64,000 nucleotides of DNA from JABDJL01 sp963664065 (GCA_963664065.1 OY760942.1:620001-684000); one strand, 5' to 3'; positions 17,377 to 27,997 are shown, numbered from the stretch's first letter. Numbers and translations are program-made. The notes: generated from the letters alone by a model not told the origin.

Positions 17377-19353
17377 TTAAATTAGCTCAACGTCAGACAT
17401 GATTTCAACGATAGCAGGGCCGCTATATTCCAGTGCCTGCTGCATGGCTGATTCCAGATCTTGTGCTTTGTTCACCCTGATGCCAAAGCCTTTGCATAGC
17501 TTGGCATAGCTGGCGAAGTTGGGGTTATGCAGGCTGGTTTGCCATACCGGCCACTCGCCGGCCCGCTGCTCTTTCGATATCTTTCCAAGCTCATCGTTGT
17601 GCAAAAGAATATGGGTGATGTCCATGTTGTACTTTACCGCAGTGGTGAATTCCGTCATGTACTGCCCAAAACCGCCATCGCCGGACACGGAAACAACTTT
17701 CCTGCCGCGGTAAGCTGAATGGTCCCGGGTGGCTGCCCAGGCACCCATCGCGGCCGGAAAAGCGAAGCCGATTGAGCCCAGGTAACCCGACATCAGGATG
17801 CGCTGGCGTTTGCACTCGAAGTAGCGGCCAAATGAATAGGTATTGTTGCCGACATCGACCGGAATAATGGCGTCATCGGGAACCGCCTTGCCCATGGCCT
17901 CGAAAATGGATGCTGAGTTGAGACCCTTGCCGCGGTCATCGCGCCTGCGGCTTTCTTTTTCCCTGCGCCAAATTCCCCAGCGTTCGGCAATTTCAGGCCG
18001 CTGATCGACCGTGTTGGTATTTCCGATCTCGATGGTAAGGATATGGGCAGTAATGCCGATCTCACCCCACACTGGCACGGTGAACGGGTGGAATTTGCCC
18101 AGTTGTATGGCCTCGAAATCAACCTGGATGATCGGGCGCTTTGATGTAATGCCGGTGTGGTTTGAAAAAGACGAGCCCAGCGCAATAATCAGGTCACATT
18201 CATTCATAAAACAGCTGGCGATGGGGGTGCCAGACCTGCCAAGCACCCCTGCAGAAAGCGGGTGATCGTCCGCGACCTGGCCCTTGGCCTTGAAGGTCGT
18301 GAGTACCGGTGCATTGAGCAACTCGGCCAGCGCCAGGACTTCGTCCATGGACTCACGCGCGCCGTAACCGACGATAATGATGGGGCGCTTGCTTTGCTGG
18401 ATCAGCTCCAATGACTCCATTACGGCAGCCGCAGGAGGGGGAATGCGCTCATCCGCCAGGCGCCCTTGAGGTTTCCCTGCGAGGGCATCGCCGGCCGGCA
18501 AAGTCTGCACATTATCTGGAAAGATCAGGCGTGAGACATCGCGATGCACAATGGCATTTTTCATTGCCAGGTTGACCAGCTCTGCATGCTTCGATAAATG
18601 CAATACAGTTTGTGAAAAACGCGCTACGGGCGCGAAAGCTGCAGCGAGGTCAATTTCCTGGAATGCTCCCGGCCCGAATACCTGGACCTGCACCTGGCCG
18701 GTCAAGGCCAGCACCGGAGCACGGTCAACCTTGGCATCGTATAAGCCGGTCAAGAGGTTGGTAGCGCCGGGACCGGCAATGGCCAGGCAAGCAGCAGGCT
18801 TGCCGGTTAGTTTGGCATAGCCAGAGCACGCAAAGGCCGCAGCGCCCTCGTGCCGGATGCCGTAGTAATTGATGTTGCCGGAAACTTCCTGAAGCCGTAT
18901 GGCATCAGCCAGGCCCAGGTTGGAATGTCCAACCATGCCAAACACCGACTGAATACCCCAGTTGACCATGGTTTGCGCCATCACGTCCGAGACGGTTGCC
19001 TGGTGTTCCGGTTCAGCTTCCAGTCCGACGAAGATCTCACAGTCTCGAACCTCTACCGAAAACAACTCCTGACCGCTGTCTTCATGGCCCCCGGGCGGCA
19101 AACCGGTGAGTGGATCAAAATCCCAACCATGCCATGGACAGCGCAACCAGCACTGGCCGTCCTCATCGCGCTCAATTGAACCTTCCCCCAGGGGGCCGCC
19201 CTGGTGGGGGCAGCGGTTTTGCATCGCGGTATATTGGCCATCGATGTTGGTTAGTGCCATGCCGGTGGTTCCAGCAGTGATCGTCATCACGCGACCGTCG
19301 GGTAGGTCGTCAATGTGTGCGACGCGGTGCCAGTTGAGTGTGGTGTCGGTCAT
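17377..19353 (-). CDS. Rieske 2Fe-2S domain fused to a thiamine-diphosphate enzyme
   Basis: A 658-residue fusion. Residues 1-110 form a Rieske ferredoxin-like domain with ligands C48/H50 (NRCPHQGG) and C72/H75 (RCPWHGWDF). From about 120 on it is a complete ThDP enzyme of the acetolactate synthase/pyruvate oxidase fold: the activating Glu in YGIRHEGAAAF, GPGATNLLTGL, a central domain (PIIIVGYGARE), and the ThDP/Mg motif GDGGFGQ...LLHNDELG. It starts 1 base inside the pip stop and ends 4 bases before egtB, so it is translated with the ergothioneine genes. The built-in Rieske centre suggests electrons from decarboxylation pass to an iron-sulfur acceptor. Substrate unknown; a role tied to ergothioneine is inference from position. 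Confidence 0.9.
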   Translation of the reverse strand: MTDTTLNWHRVAHIDDLPDGRVMTITAGTTGMALTNIDGQYTAMQNRCPHQGGPLGEGSIERDEDGQCWLRCPWHGWDFDPLTGLPPGGHEDSGQELFSVEVRDCEIFVGLEAEPEHQATVSDVMAQTMVNWGIQSVFGMVGHSNLGLADAIRLQEVSGNINYYGIRHEGAAAFACSGYAKLTGKPAACLAIAGPGATNLLTGLYDAKVDRAPVLALTGQVQVQVFGPGAFQEIDLAAAFAPVARFSQTVLHLSKHAELVNLAMKNAIVHRDVSRLIFPDNVQTLPAGDALAGKPQGRLADERIPPPAAAVMESLELIQQSKRPIIIVGYGARESMDEVLALAELLNAPVLTTFKAKGQVADDHPLSAGVLGRSGTPIASCFMNECDLIIALGSSFSNHTGITSKRPIIQVDFEAIQLGKFHPFTVPVWGEIGITAHILTIEIGNTNTVDQRPEIAERWGIWRREKESRRRDDRGKGLNSASIFEAMGKAVPDDAIIPVDVGNNTYSFGRYFECKRQRILMSGYLGSIGFAFPAAMGAWAATRDHSAYRGRKVVSVSGDGGFGQYMTEFTTAVKYNMDITHILLHNDELGKISKEQRAGEWPVWQTSLHNPNFASYAKLCKGFGIRVNKAQDLESAMQQALEYSGPAIVEIMSDVELI

Positions 19354-20321
19354 CAGGGGTTACGGCCGGGCTTGCCGCTTTGCGCAATGCGCTTGGTGGC
19401 AGCGACCAGATGTTTGGTGATACCCGGCTCGTGTGATGAGTGCCCTGAATCGGGTGCGATGGTGTAATCCAGCTCCGGCCACGCCTGTGCCAGGTCGAGC
19501 AGGCTTTTTACCGGGCAAATAATGTCATATCGGCCGTGTACCGCGAATGCCGGTATATGACGTATGCGATCGACACGATCCAGCAACAAAGTATCGGGCT
19601 CCGGATGGACGTTGCGAAAGTAGTGCGCTTCTAACCGGGCCACCGCCCATGCCGTGTCGGGGTCTTGAAAGTGGGAGGTGAATTCCTCATTCGGGAGCAG
19701 GGTGCAGCAGGAGCCTTCATAAATTGCCCAGTGTTTGGCAGCATCCAGGGCTAACTCGTGATCCTCGCTAGTCAGCCGCTGCCAATAGGCTTCGAGCAGG
19801 TCTCCGCGTTCATCTTCAGGAATAAATTCAGCGAATTTACGCCACAGTTCGGGTTGGATCATTCCCACGCGATAAAGCCACCAGTCGAGTTCCTCGTCGC
19901 GCAATAACCAGATGCCGCGCAAGGTCAGGCTTTTGCAACGCCCGGGGCATTCCTGTGAATAATAAAGCGAAATCGTGCTGCCATAAGAGCCGCCGAATAC
20001 ATGCCAGCGATCTACGCCCAGCAATTCCCGTAATTGTTCGATATCCCGCACGGTATCTGCCATCGAGTTGTTGCTGATATCCCCTACCGGCCGGGAGCGG
20101 CCACTGCCCCGCTGATCGAATAACACTGCTCGAAAATAATCCGGGTCGAAAAAGCGCCTATCCATACCGGCGCAACCCGAGCCCGGCCCGCCATGCAGAA
20201 AGAGAATCGGTTCGCCACCCAGATTTCCGCATTGCTCCCAGTACAGTTCATGGGGGCTGTCCACCGCCATAATTCCGGTTTCAAAAGGCTCGATCGGGGG
20301 ATAAAAGTATTCGTTCGCCAT
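19353..20321 (-). CDS. pip: prolyl aminopeptidase
   Basis: A 322-residue alpha/beta hydrolase that removes N-terminal proline. It shows the oxyanion motif LHGGPGSGC, DQRGSGRSRP, the nucleophile elbow GGSYGSTISL, and the late Asp/His region (HGRYDIICPV, PDSGHSSHEP). This matches the Xanthomonas-type prolyl iminopeptidase in length and motif order. It is first in the operon with the Rieske/TPP enzyme, egtB and egtD; its stop and the next start share a base (TGATG). Confidence 0.93.
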   Translation of the reverse strand: MANEYFYPPIEPFETGIMAVDSPHELYWEQCGNLGGEPILFLHGGPGSGCAGMDRRFFDPDYFRAVLFDQRGSGRSRPVGDISNNSMADTVRDIEQLRELLGVDRWHVFGGSYGSTISLYYSQECPGRCKSLTLRGIWLLRDEELDWWLYRVGMIQPELWRKFAEFIPEDERGDLLEAYWQRLTSEDHELALDAAKHWAIYEGSCCTLLPNEEFTSHFQDPDTAWAVARLEAHYFRNVHPEPDTLLLDRVDRIRHIPAFAVHGRYDIICPVKSLLDLAQAWPELDYTIAPDSGHSSHEPGITKHLVAATKRIAQSGKPGRNP

Positions 20322-20375
20322 TTTTTAAAGCATACGCTGCCCGGCAGTAGTTGGACAGTGGCTTCAGCAGCGATC

Positions 20376-20400
20376 TTCGCGATTGCAAATCGCTCCCACA
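20376..20400 (-). repeat. REP-like half unit
   Basis: ttcgcgattgcaaatcgctc then ccaca, nearly the same as the copy at 10662-10687. Lies just upstream of the pip operon. Confidence 0.75.
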
Positions 20401-20430
20401 AATACACCAGGCACCATGGGAACCCGCATT

Positions 20431-20460
20431 AAAAAAAAGCCGCTCCTGGTTGGGAGCGGC
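20431..20460 (-). terminator. rho-independent terminator of the RND operon
   Basis: Perfect stem GCCGCTCC / GGAGCGGC with a 6-base loop; on the minus strand it is followed by eight T. It lies about 20 bases past the permease stop. Confidence 0.85.
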
Positions 20461-20479
20461 CTAACTAGGGAGAAGTGTG

Positions 20480-23400
20480 TTAGATCGAATCCGGTCGGGA
20501 ATCGTCCCGGGCCCGGCGGTTTGAACGCGGTAACCGGCTCATAACCCAGTTCTTTATCCTGACTGCAAAATCGTGGATATCGATGCCGATGACATACATC
20601 GCCGGCACCAATAGTAGCGTCACGAACAGTGCAATCATTACCCCGAAGGCCAGCGCGACAACTACCGGCTTCAGGAATGCTGCCTGAATAGACCGTTCCA
20701 GCATCATTGGGCTCAGGCCAACAACCGTGGTCACAGTGGTCAGTAGAATCGGCCTGAACCTTGCAACCCCGGCTTTTACAATCGCCTCTTTGGCTGCCAT
20801 GCCTTTATCGGTCAAGCGGTTGCAATAATCCATCGACACAAGGTTATCGTTCACCACTACACCTGCGGCGGCCGCAATTCCGAAGTAACTGAATATGGCC
20901 ATGGTCTCGTTCATGAGGAAGTGGCCAAATATCGCACCAACAAATGCGAAGGGGGTGGCTACCATGATCAGGATTGGCTGCGAATAGCTGCGGAAAGCAA
21001 CCGCGAGCAATGCGTACATCGCGAACAGGGCGATGAAATATTTACCCATAATATCCTAGATAAAGCGCTTCTCACCTTCGGCCTGGCCGACGGATCCGGT
21101 AACGATGCCCGGATAACGTTTTTTCCATTCCGGGAAGAAATTTTCTTCCCGGTCTTTCATGATGTCTTCACGAACGTCGTCCTTGAGGTCGGCGCTCACA
21201 CGCGCGGCACGGTTACCGTTCCAACGCTGGATGCGCTTGATACCCGGTGCGTATTCGAGATCAGCAACGGCAAGCAAGGGTATCTCCCGGCCATCTGCCG
21301 TGCGGATACGGAAATTTTTCAGGCTTTCGATGGAGCGTCGTGATTCCAGGGGATACCTGACTTTTACTTTTACGTCCTGGCCCATACGCGGTAATCGTTG
21401 GACCTCTTCACCGAAATAAGCCTGGCGTACCTGGCGGTTAACTTCCGCCAGCGTCAGTCCAAGCTTGGTTGCGTCCGGCTTCAGGTTCAGGCGAATTTCC
21501 TCAGAAGCTCCCTCGAGGTTATTCCTCACGTCATACATTGACTCGTAGCCGCGTAACTCGTTTTCCAGTTCATTGGTCGCAGCCCGCAACAAATCGAGAT
21601 CCGGGTGCCGGATGGAAAGCTCAAAACCAGGGCTATTATCGCCCTGGGTATAGCGAACCGAGACCTGTTTTGCATCGGGGACATCGCCCATCAGTTCGCG
21701 CAAGCGAATAGAGGCTTCCTTGGCGGTCATATCGCGAACTTCCGGCGGCGCCAGTTTCACAATGGCCAATACGCTGTCGCGGCGAGAGCGGGTGTACCAG
21801 TTTTCAATCAATACGCCTTCGCCATCGGTGCGCTGATTGACCTCTTCTTCAGGCTGCAATTCTGCGGCTTGCAACTGCGCAAGTATTTCCAGCGCACGGC
21901 TGTAAGGCGCACCTTCGGGCATGATGACTTCGACGATGATTTCATCGGATTCGATCTCCGGCATAAAGCTCTTCTTGACCCAGCCGGTGCCAAATAGCGA
22001 GAAGCCCACAATCAAGACAAAAGTAAACACGCTGGCAATCAGGTAACGGCGGTCGACAGCGAACTTTGCTATTTTCCGGTAACGATTTCTCGCGAAACGG
22101 ACGATGCCATGGGGAATGCCTTTCTGAAAACGCCCAAAACGCCCGGTTTTCTTCATGTCCCGGGGCTTCATCTTCGAAAGGTGAGCCGGCAAAATGAACA
22201 GTGATTCAACCAGGGAGAATGTCAGTGCAAGAATGACTACCCAGGTGATGTGCCGGGTAAATTCGGAGGTGGAGCCATCCAGAAAAATTCAGGGGAGGAA
22301 GGCGATGATGGTAGTCAGAACACCGAAAATAACCGGGTTGGCGACCAGCATAGTACCTTCAACAGCTGCCTCGATTCCGCCGTTGGTTTCCTTGGCCTTA
22401 CCATGAATACCCTCGCCAACCACGATGGCGTCATCCACCACGATGCCAAGCACCAGCAGGAATGCAAAGGTGGACAACATGTTCAATGAAACGCCAACGG
22501 ATGGAAGAAGCACGAAAGCACCCATATAGGCGGTGGCAATACCCACAGCAACCCAGAAGGCCACCTGTGGCCTCAAAGTGAGCAGCAAAATAATCATTAC
22601 CAGCATCAGACCCATCGCCGCAGAACTGGTAATGGTTTCCATGCGGCCTTTGAAATCTTCGGCGCTATCGGTCCACAAAGTGAGCTTGGCACCAGTTGGC
22701 AGGGTAGCCTGGCGCTCATCGATCCATTCACGGATGGAATTCGAGGCGGTAACGATATCCATTAATTCGGTGGTCATTATCTGGATGAGCACCGCAGGAT
22801 CACCATTCAGCGTGGCGAGGATCGGTGCATCTTCGAAACCGTCAATAACATTAGCCACATAACCGACCCGGATGGTGCCGCCTTCCGGTGTCTGGCGAAC
22901 GATGATATCGGCGAACTCGGCCTCGGTATCGGCCTGGTTACGAACTTTTAACTGGTAAGTACCAACCTCGGTGCGAACAGCACCAGAGGATTGATTAATA
23001 GAGTTGGCCCGGATCGCGTCTGCCACATCGCTGAAACTCAAGTTATAGCGGCGCAGCGCTTCTTCGCTTACCTCGATAGATACTTCTTCATTTCGCGTAC
23101 CGAACAACTGCACAACTGTAATGGCCGGCAACACTGCCGCTTCACGACGAAGGGTCTCCGCAAGGCGCCTTAATTCCCGTTCACCGAGATCTCCATGCAC
23201 GGCAACGCGCATGTATTCATTTCGGTTAATCCATTGTGTAACCCGTGGTTGTTCGATGTCACGCGGTAAGGATGTAATCGCATCCATACGGACTTTCACG
23301 TCATTCATAAATTGTGCGAAGTCCACCTGCTGCTCGGCAAGGATGTTGATGCTGGCAAAGCCTTCGCCGGCAGTGGAACGAACCCACTCGATGGCATCCA

Positions 23401-23623
23401 TGTCACGCACGGATTCCTCGATTCGGGAGACGATCTGGTTTTCAACTTCCTGCGGGGAGGCCCCGGGCCATGAAATATTGATCTCAAGTCCCGGGAATTT
23501 AACCTGTGGGTCCAGTTCGCGTTCCATGGAGGAGAAGCCGATATACCCGGCGACGAAAATCCCCACCATGACGAGGTTGGCGGTCACGGTGTTGCGGGCC
23601 CACCATTCAACAAGTCTTTTCAT
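20480..23623 (-). pseudogene. RND (HAE1-type) efflux permease with two in-frame stop codons
   Basis: One continuous frame of 1047 codons, normal length for an RND permease, interrupted only by TGA at 22289-22291 (after TTIIAFLP) and TAG at 21056-21058 (after AEGEKRFI). Typical elements are present: N-terminal MKRLVEWWARNTVTANLVM, the TM4 Asp pair in VLGIVVDDAIVVGE, LFILPAHL, and the last membrane block (MGKYFIALFAMYALLAVAF, FFGIAAAAGVVVNDNLV-like). Both stops could arise by one transition (TGG to TGA; CAG to TAG). As written only three fragments can be made, so the pump should not work. The upstream fusion-protein gene carries its own stop. Confidence 0.88.
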
Positions 23624-23660
23624 TGTTTTATTCCGATCTGTGTATTTGGAAAATCAGGGC

Positions 23661-24866
23661 TTAGCCTTGATCCTCGCGAGTTATTGCTTTTACCTGCATG
23701 CCGTCTACAGCGGCGGGAATGGTTGAAGTGACAACACGCTCACCATTAGCGACACCACCGGTCAGCAATGCTTTCTCATCGGAAGTTGACAGGATTTCAG
23801 CCGTGAGAATTTCCAGTTTTTCTTCATCATTGATGACGTAGACCTTGTCGGCGTTACGCAAGGCAAGGCGCGGGATAACAAAGGCGTCCTGGGAGCGAGA
23901 GCTTGCGATCTCGGCATTAACAAACAGGCCAACCGCCAAAGGCATACTTGATTCGGAAGCAGTTCCGTAGGGATCGACAACTTCGGCAATGGCATAAACG
24001 AGTCGAGTTTGCTGGTCTATAGCAGCCTGTGTACGTACGATGTGACCTTGCCAGCTGTGCTCTTTTCCACCGACAAAAGCGCTTAGCTTGACCGGGTGCC
24101 CCGTTTCATTGCTGGCCATAAAGCCCATGGGAAGGTCCAGTTCAACCAACTGAGCGTCGGTTAACGGGAGCCTGATTTCGATTCTGTCGGTAGAAAACAC
24201 GCGCCCCAACTTGGTGCCGGCATTTACAAACTGCCCAACGCCGACGCTTTTTTCCATCACGCGTCCGAGGAACGGTACTTTAATCTGGGTGCGGGCCAGG
24301 TTCAGGTTTGCTTCCGCGAGATCAGCATCTGCAGAGCGAATCTTGGCTCTGGCTTCTGCGACCTGGGGCTCGTTCAAAGCATAAGGTGTGGGTTCACCAC
24401 TGTCGCGCCTGTCCGCCCACTGTTCTTTCTTGAGCTGCGCGGTGGCCAGTTCCCTTTAAAGATTGGTGTGCGCTTCAGCAACTCGTGCCTCGGCACGAAC
24501 AAACGCCAGTTTATACTCGGCGTCTTCTATTTTGATCAAGGTTGTGTTGGGTTTGAATTCCGCACCTTCGGCAAATTCTTCAGCCACGAATGTGATTCTT
24601 CCGGAAACCTGGGGTACCAGGTCGATCTCGGTTTTCGGACGGGCTTCTCCCTGGGTAACGACGGTAATATTGCTGGTCTCGGTAAAGACCTCATCAACAT
24701 AAAGTGAAACCAGTCTAAGGCTATCGTCCTTTTTCTCCGGAGCAGGCTTGGTTGCCACCAGGGCTTGTACCACACCTACACCGAGGGCCAGCACCAGCAC
24801 CGGTGCCGTAGTCTTGATTATCTTTCTCACAGTAACTCCTCGAATTTTCGCGTCCAGCAGCTTCAT
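23661..24866 (-). pseudogene. RND membrane fusion protein with an in-frame TAA
   Basis: HlyD/AcrA-like periplasmic adaptor of about 400 codons, 37 bases upstream of the RND permease. After an N-terminal anchor helix come TEIDLVPQVSGRITFVAEEF (lipoyl half), a helical hairpin, the second lipoyl half (QIKVPFLGRVMEKSVGVGQF) and the beta-barrel domain. The frame is broken by TAA at 24456-24458, between EAHTNL and RELATAQLKKE, in the middle of the hairpin; CAA (Gln) to TAA explains it. ATG 24866 is preferred to TTG 24881. Confidence 0.85.
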
Positions 24867-24881
24867 GAAGCCGACTCCCAA

Positions 24882-25302
24882 TTAAATTGGCCTGGCAAAA
24901 TCTATGGTCTATTCAAAACGTCACTGGAATCTGTGCAAAAATCGTTCCAGTGGTGACGTGTTTTTATTAATTTCCTAATTAGACGACTATCAGGCCGATA
25001 AGGTTACTTAATTGTTTCCAATTGCACATGGCCCGAAAGCCTTAGGTGCCAGGAAATGGAAGTGGTGGATTTCCGGAGAATATTTAAGGTTAATGTATGT
25101 ATTTATGAGGTTTTCAGTGTCCACAAGGCTTGAAATCAACGAGCAGGAAAGGTCCCTGAAATTGAACAAATCTGACGGACTGTTCGGGTTAACTACTGCT
25201 TTACATGAATAACACAGCAAAAATTGCCTGATTATTTGGCTAGCCGCAGGCATGCTGGTCCACGGGCGGGTAAAATCATTTGCTGCCGTACTATTGGTCT
25301 GA
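24882..25302. other. intergenic region, nothing recognised
   Basis: About 420 bases between the RND operon start and psuG. It must hold the divergent promoters of both. I see no convincing gene, repeat or RNA in it. Confidence 0.4.
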
Positions 25303-25374
25303 AAACATAAATCATGGCGAAAAACTCCAATTAATAAGCCAACTAAAAAGGAATATCTCGAAATCAGCGAAGAA

Positions 25375-26256
25375 GTGGCTGGGGCACTCGATCGTTCTGA
25401 TGCGGTGGTAGCTCTGGAGTCCACCATCATCACGCATGGAATGCCCTATCCAAAGAATCTTGATACCGCCCTGACCGTACAAGCGGCTGTGCGTGACTCC
25501 GGCGCAACACCCGCCACCATGGCCATCATGGGAGGCAAACTGAAAGCCGGATTGTCTGATTCAGAAATCGAGGGATTGGCCAGACAGGGCCAGATGGTTA
25601 GCAAGTGCAGCAGACGGGATATACCTTTTTTGATTGAGAATGGCAGCAACGGCGCGACGACCGTGGCGGCCACCATGATCATCGCTGAAATGGCGGGCAT
25701 TTGGGTGTTTGCCACTGGTGGCATCGGGGGTGTTCACCGGGGCGCTGAATCCAGCATGGACATTTCTGCAGACCTGCAGGAATTGGCAAAAACCAGCGTC
25801 GTAGTGGTGTGCGCCGGGCCCAAGTCCATACTCGATATTGGCCTCACACTGGAATACCTGGAAACACACGGTGTGCCGGTTGTCGGATATCAAACCAATG
25901 AATTACCGGCTTTTTTTGCCCCGAATAGCGGTTTTGGCGTCGACTACCGGTTGGATTCAGCGGCTGAAATAGCTTCGGTGCTTAAAACCAGGAGGTCTTT
26001 GGGGCTGGTTGGAGGCATGGTGATTGCTAATCCGATACCCGAGGAATTTGCGCTGGATCAAACGCTCATGGAGCAGGTGATTGAACAGACCATCCGTGAA
26101 GCGGATGAGCAATGGATTACCGGCAAGGACCTTACGCCGTTCCTGTTAAAGAGAGCGGAAGAACTGACTGATGGCGAAAGCCTGGAGGCCAACATCCAGT
26201 TGATGCTCAACAACGCAAAGCTCGGTGCTGAAATCGCAAAGGCCCTGACGGCATAG
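25375..26256 (+). CDS. psuG: pseudouridine-5'-phosphate glycosidase
   Basis: PsuG splits (reversibly makes) pseudouridine 5'-phosphate from ribose 5-phosphate and uracil. VALESTIITHGMPYP, NGATTVAATMIIA, FATGGIGGVHRGAE and VSVVCAGPKSILDIG-like segments identify it. The GTG at 25375 is the first usable start, but the same frame reads back through PTKKEYLEISEE, which matches the usual N-terminus. An ATG at 25314 would supply the natural start if one A were removed from the five-A run at 25320-25324. So the annotated start may be an artefact of a one-base insertion. No psuK kinase gene is adjacent. Confidence 0.92.
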   Translation: MAGALDRSDAVVALESTIITHGMPYPKNLDTALTVQAAVRDSGATPATMAIMGGKLKAGLSDSEIEGLARQGQMVSKCSRRDIPFLIENGSNGATTVAATMIIAEMAGIWVFATGGIGGVHRGAESSMDISADLQELAKTSVVVVCAGPKSILDIGLTLEYLETHGVPVVGYQTNELPAFFAPNSGFGVDYRLDSAAEIASVLKTRRSLGLVGGMVIANPIPEEFALDQTLMEQVIEQTIREADEQWITGKDLTPFLLKRAEELTDGESLEANIQLMLNNAKLGAEIAKALTA

Positions 26257-26339
26257 GTGTGGGAGTGATTTGAAATGAGTGCGTGGCTATGCAGGTATCA
26301 TTACAAACAATCCATTGAGGCAAAAACCCGAGGGCTGTA

Positions 26340-27971
26340 ATGTCGTTAAGAACAGGTTTTTTGCTAACTGTCGTGGTAGTGTTTTGTGCATGTGACCGGC
26401 CAGCTGAAGTCTCCGCTGAAGCCGGACCAGATCCACGGCCCAACATCCTGCTGATCGTCGCTGATGACCTTGGCTATGCGGATATTGGCAGCTTCGGAGG
26501 TGATATTTCGACCCCCAACATTGATGCCCTGGCCGCCGAAGGGATATTGTTTACGCAGTTTCACACGGCTGTGATGTGCGCACCCACCCGTGCAATGCTG
26601 CTGAGCGGTAACAACAATCATGTCGCGGGCATGGCCAACCAGGGCCGGGAAGATATCCTGGGTGTTCCGTACCCGGGTTATGAAAGTCATCTTTCTGATC
26701 GCATCGTTCCGTTCCCGCAACTCCTGGAAGACAGCGGCTACCACACGTATATCACTGGAAAATGGCACCTGGGTGAAGCAATCGAACACAGCCCGGCCGC
26801 AAAAGGGTTTGAACGTTCGTTCGTCAACCTGTACGGCGCTGGCCACCATTGGAGCAATAAGGGATATTCCGAGCGTGGATCCCTTTTTCGGCAGGATGCA
26901 GAAATCGTAGCCTGGCCAGAAGAACGCTATTCCACAGACCTGTTTACTGAAAAACTGCTGGAGTTCATGCAAAGCAACCTCGGCGACGGCCGGCCATTTT
27001 TTGCCTTTGCCTCCTACACATCGCCGCATTGGCCATTACAGGTGCCGGATGAATACCTAGACCTTTACTCCGGTCAATATAATGCCGGATACGACGAACT
27101 GCGTGAGCAGTGCTTTGACTCCCTGAAATCTGCCGGGATTGTTCCGGAATCATCTGAATTACCGCCCAGGAATGAGGAGATCACACCCTGGAATGACCTG
27201 GATGAAGAGCAACAACGTCGTGAATCCCGAAAGATGGAATTGTACGCATCCATGCTTGATAACCTCGACGACCATGTCGAGCGCGTGATCGCATTCCCGA
27301 AAGCCAATGATCTCTATGAAAACACCCTTATCATTTTCATGAGTGATAACGGTGCCGCTGCAGAAGATTTTTATTACGACGACCGTTTCAAGGAATTCAT
27401 CCGGGCCAATTACGACAAGGCCTATGAAGGCATGGGTAAGGCAGGTTCTTTCGTTTCCTACGGGCCGCAATGGGCCGAAGCGGGGTCCGCAGCTTTTCAG
27501 CGCTATAAGGGCTATACCCGCGAAGGCGGCATTGTTGCGCCGATGATTATCTCCGGCCCTGGTGTTTCGGGAGGGGGTCAAAAAACCAGTGCTTACACCA
27601 CTGTAATGGACCTGGCACCCAGTTTCCTGGAATTAGCCGGTGTTGAATACCCTGTTGACGAAGATATATGGCCGATGCGAGGTGAAAGACTTTTGGACTT
27701 TCTGGCCGGAAATTCGACAGCAGTGCATGGGGACGACTACGTCACGACGTTTTCGCACTGTGGCCGCGCCTTCATACGCAAGGGAAACTGGAAAATGTCC
27801 AACCTTGATGCACCTTTTGACGAGGCGAAATTCGAATTGTTCGACCTGCAAGCAGATCCTGGAGAAACCACGGATCTGACTGAGGCAGAGCCGGAGATTT
27901 ACCAGGAGATGCTGGAATTATGGCACACCGAACGCAAGGAACTGGGCATCGTATTGCCGGAAGACCTGTAA
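26340..27971 (+). CDS. arylsulfatase-type sulfatase, probable lipoprotein
   Basis: A 543-residue type I sulfatase that hydrolyses sulfate esters. The leader ends VVVFCACD, a lipobox-like signal, so it is likely anchored in the periplasm or outer membrane. Metal-binding start PNILLIVADDLGYADIG, the formylglycine motif CAPTRAMLLSG with C80, and TGKWHLGE are all intact; ASYTSPHWPLQ and MSDNGAAAE complete the active site. The Cys must be converted to formylglycine by a maturase that is not encoded in this window. Position beside decayed sugar-catabolic genes suggests a sulfated glycan as substrate. Confidence 0.92.
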   Translation: MSLRTGFLLTVVVVFCACDRPAEVSAEAGPDPRPNILLIVADDLGYADIGSFGGDISTPNIDALAAEGILFTQFHTAVMCAPTRAMLLSGNNNHVAGMANQGREDILGVPYPGYESHLSDRIVPFPQLLEDSGYHTYITGKWHLGEAIEHSPAAKGFERSFVNLYGAGHHWSNKGYSERGSLFRQDAEIVAWPEERYSTDLFTEKLLEFMQSNLGDGRPFFAFASYTSPHWPLQVPDEYLDLYSGQYNAGYDELREQCFDSLKSAGIVPESSELPPRNEEITPWNDLDEEQQRRESRKMELYASMLDNLDDHVERVIAFPKANDLYENTLIIFMSDNGAAAEDFYYDDRFKEFIRANYDKAYEGMGKAGSFVSYGPQWAEAGSAAFQRYKGYTREGGIVAPMIISGPGVSGGGQKTSAYTTVMDLAPSFLELAGVEYPVDEDIWPMRGERLLDFLAGNSTAVHGDDYVTTFSHCGRAFIRKGNWKMSNLDAPFDEAKFELFDLQADPGETTDLTEAEPEIYQEMLELWHTERKELGIVLPEDL

Positions 27972-27997
27972 AGAGCGCTCACTTGTAGCGCAGGGCG

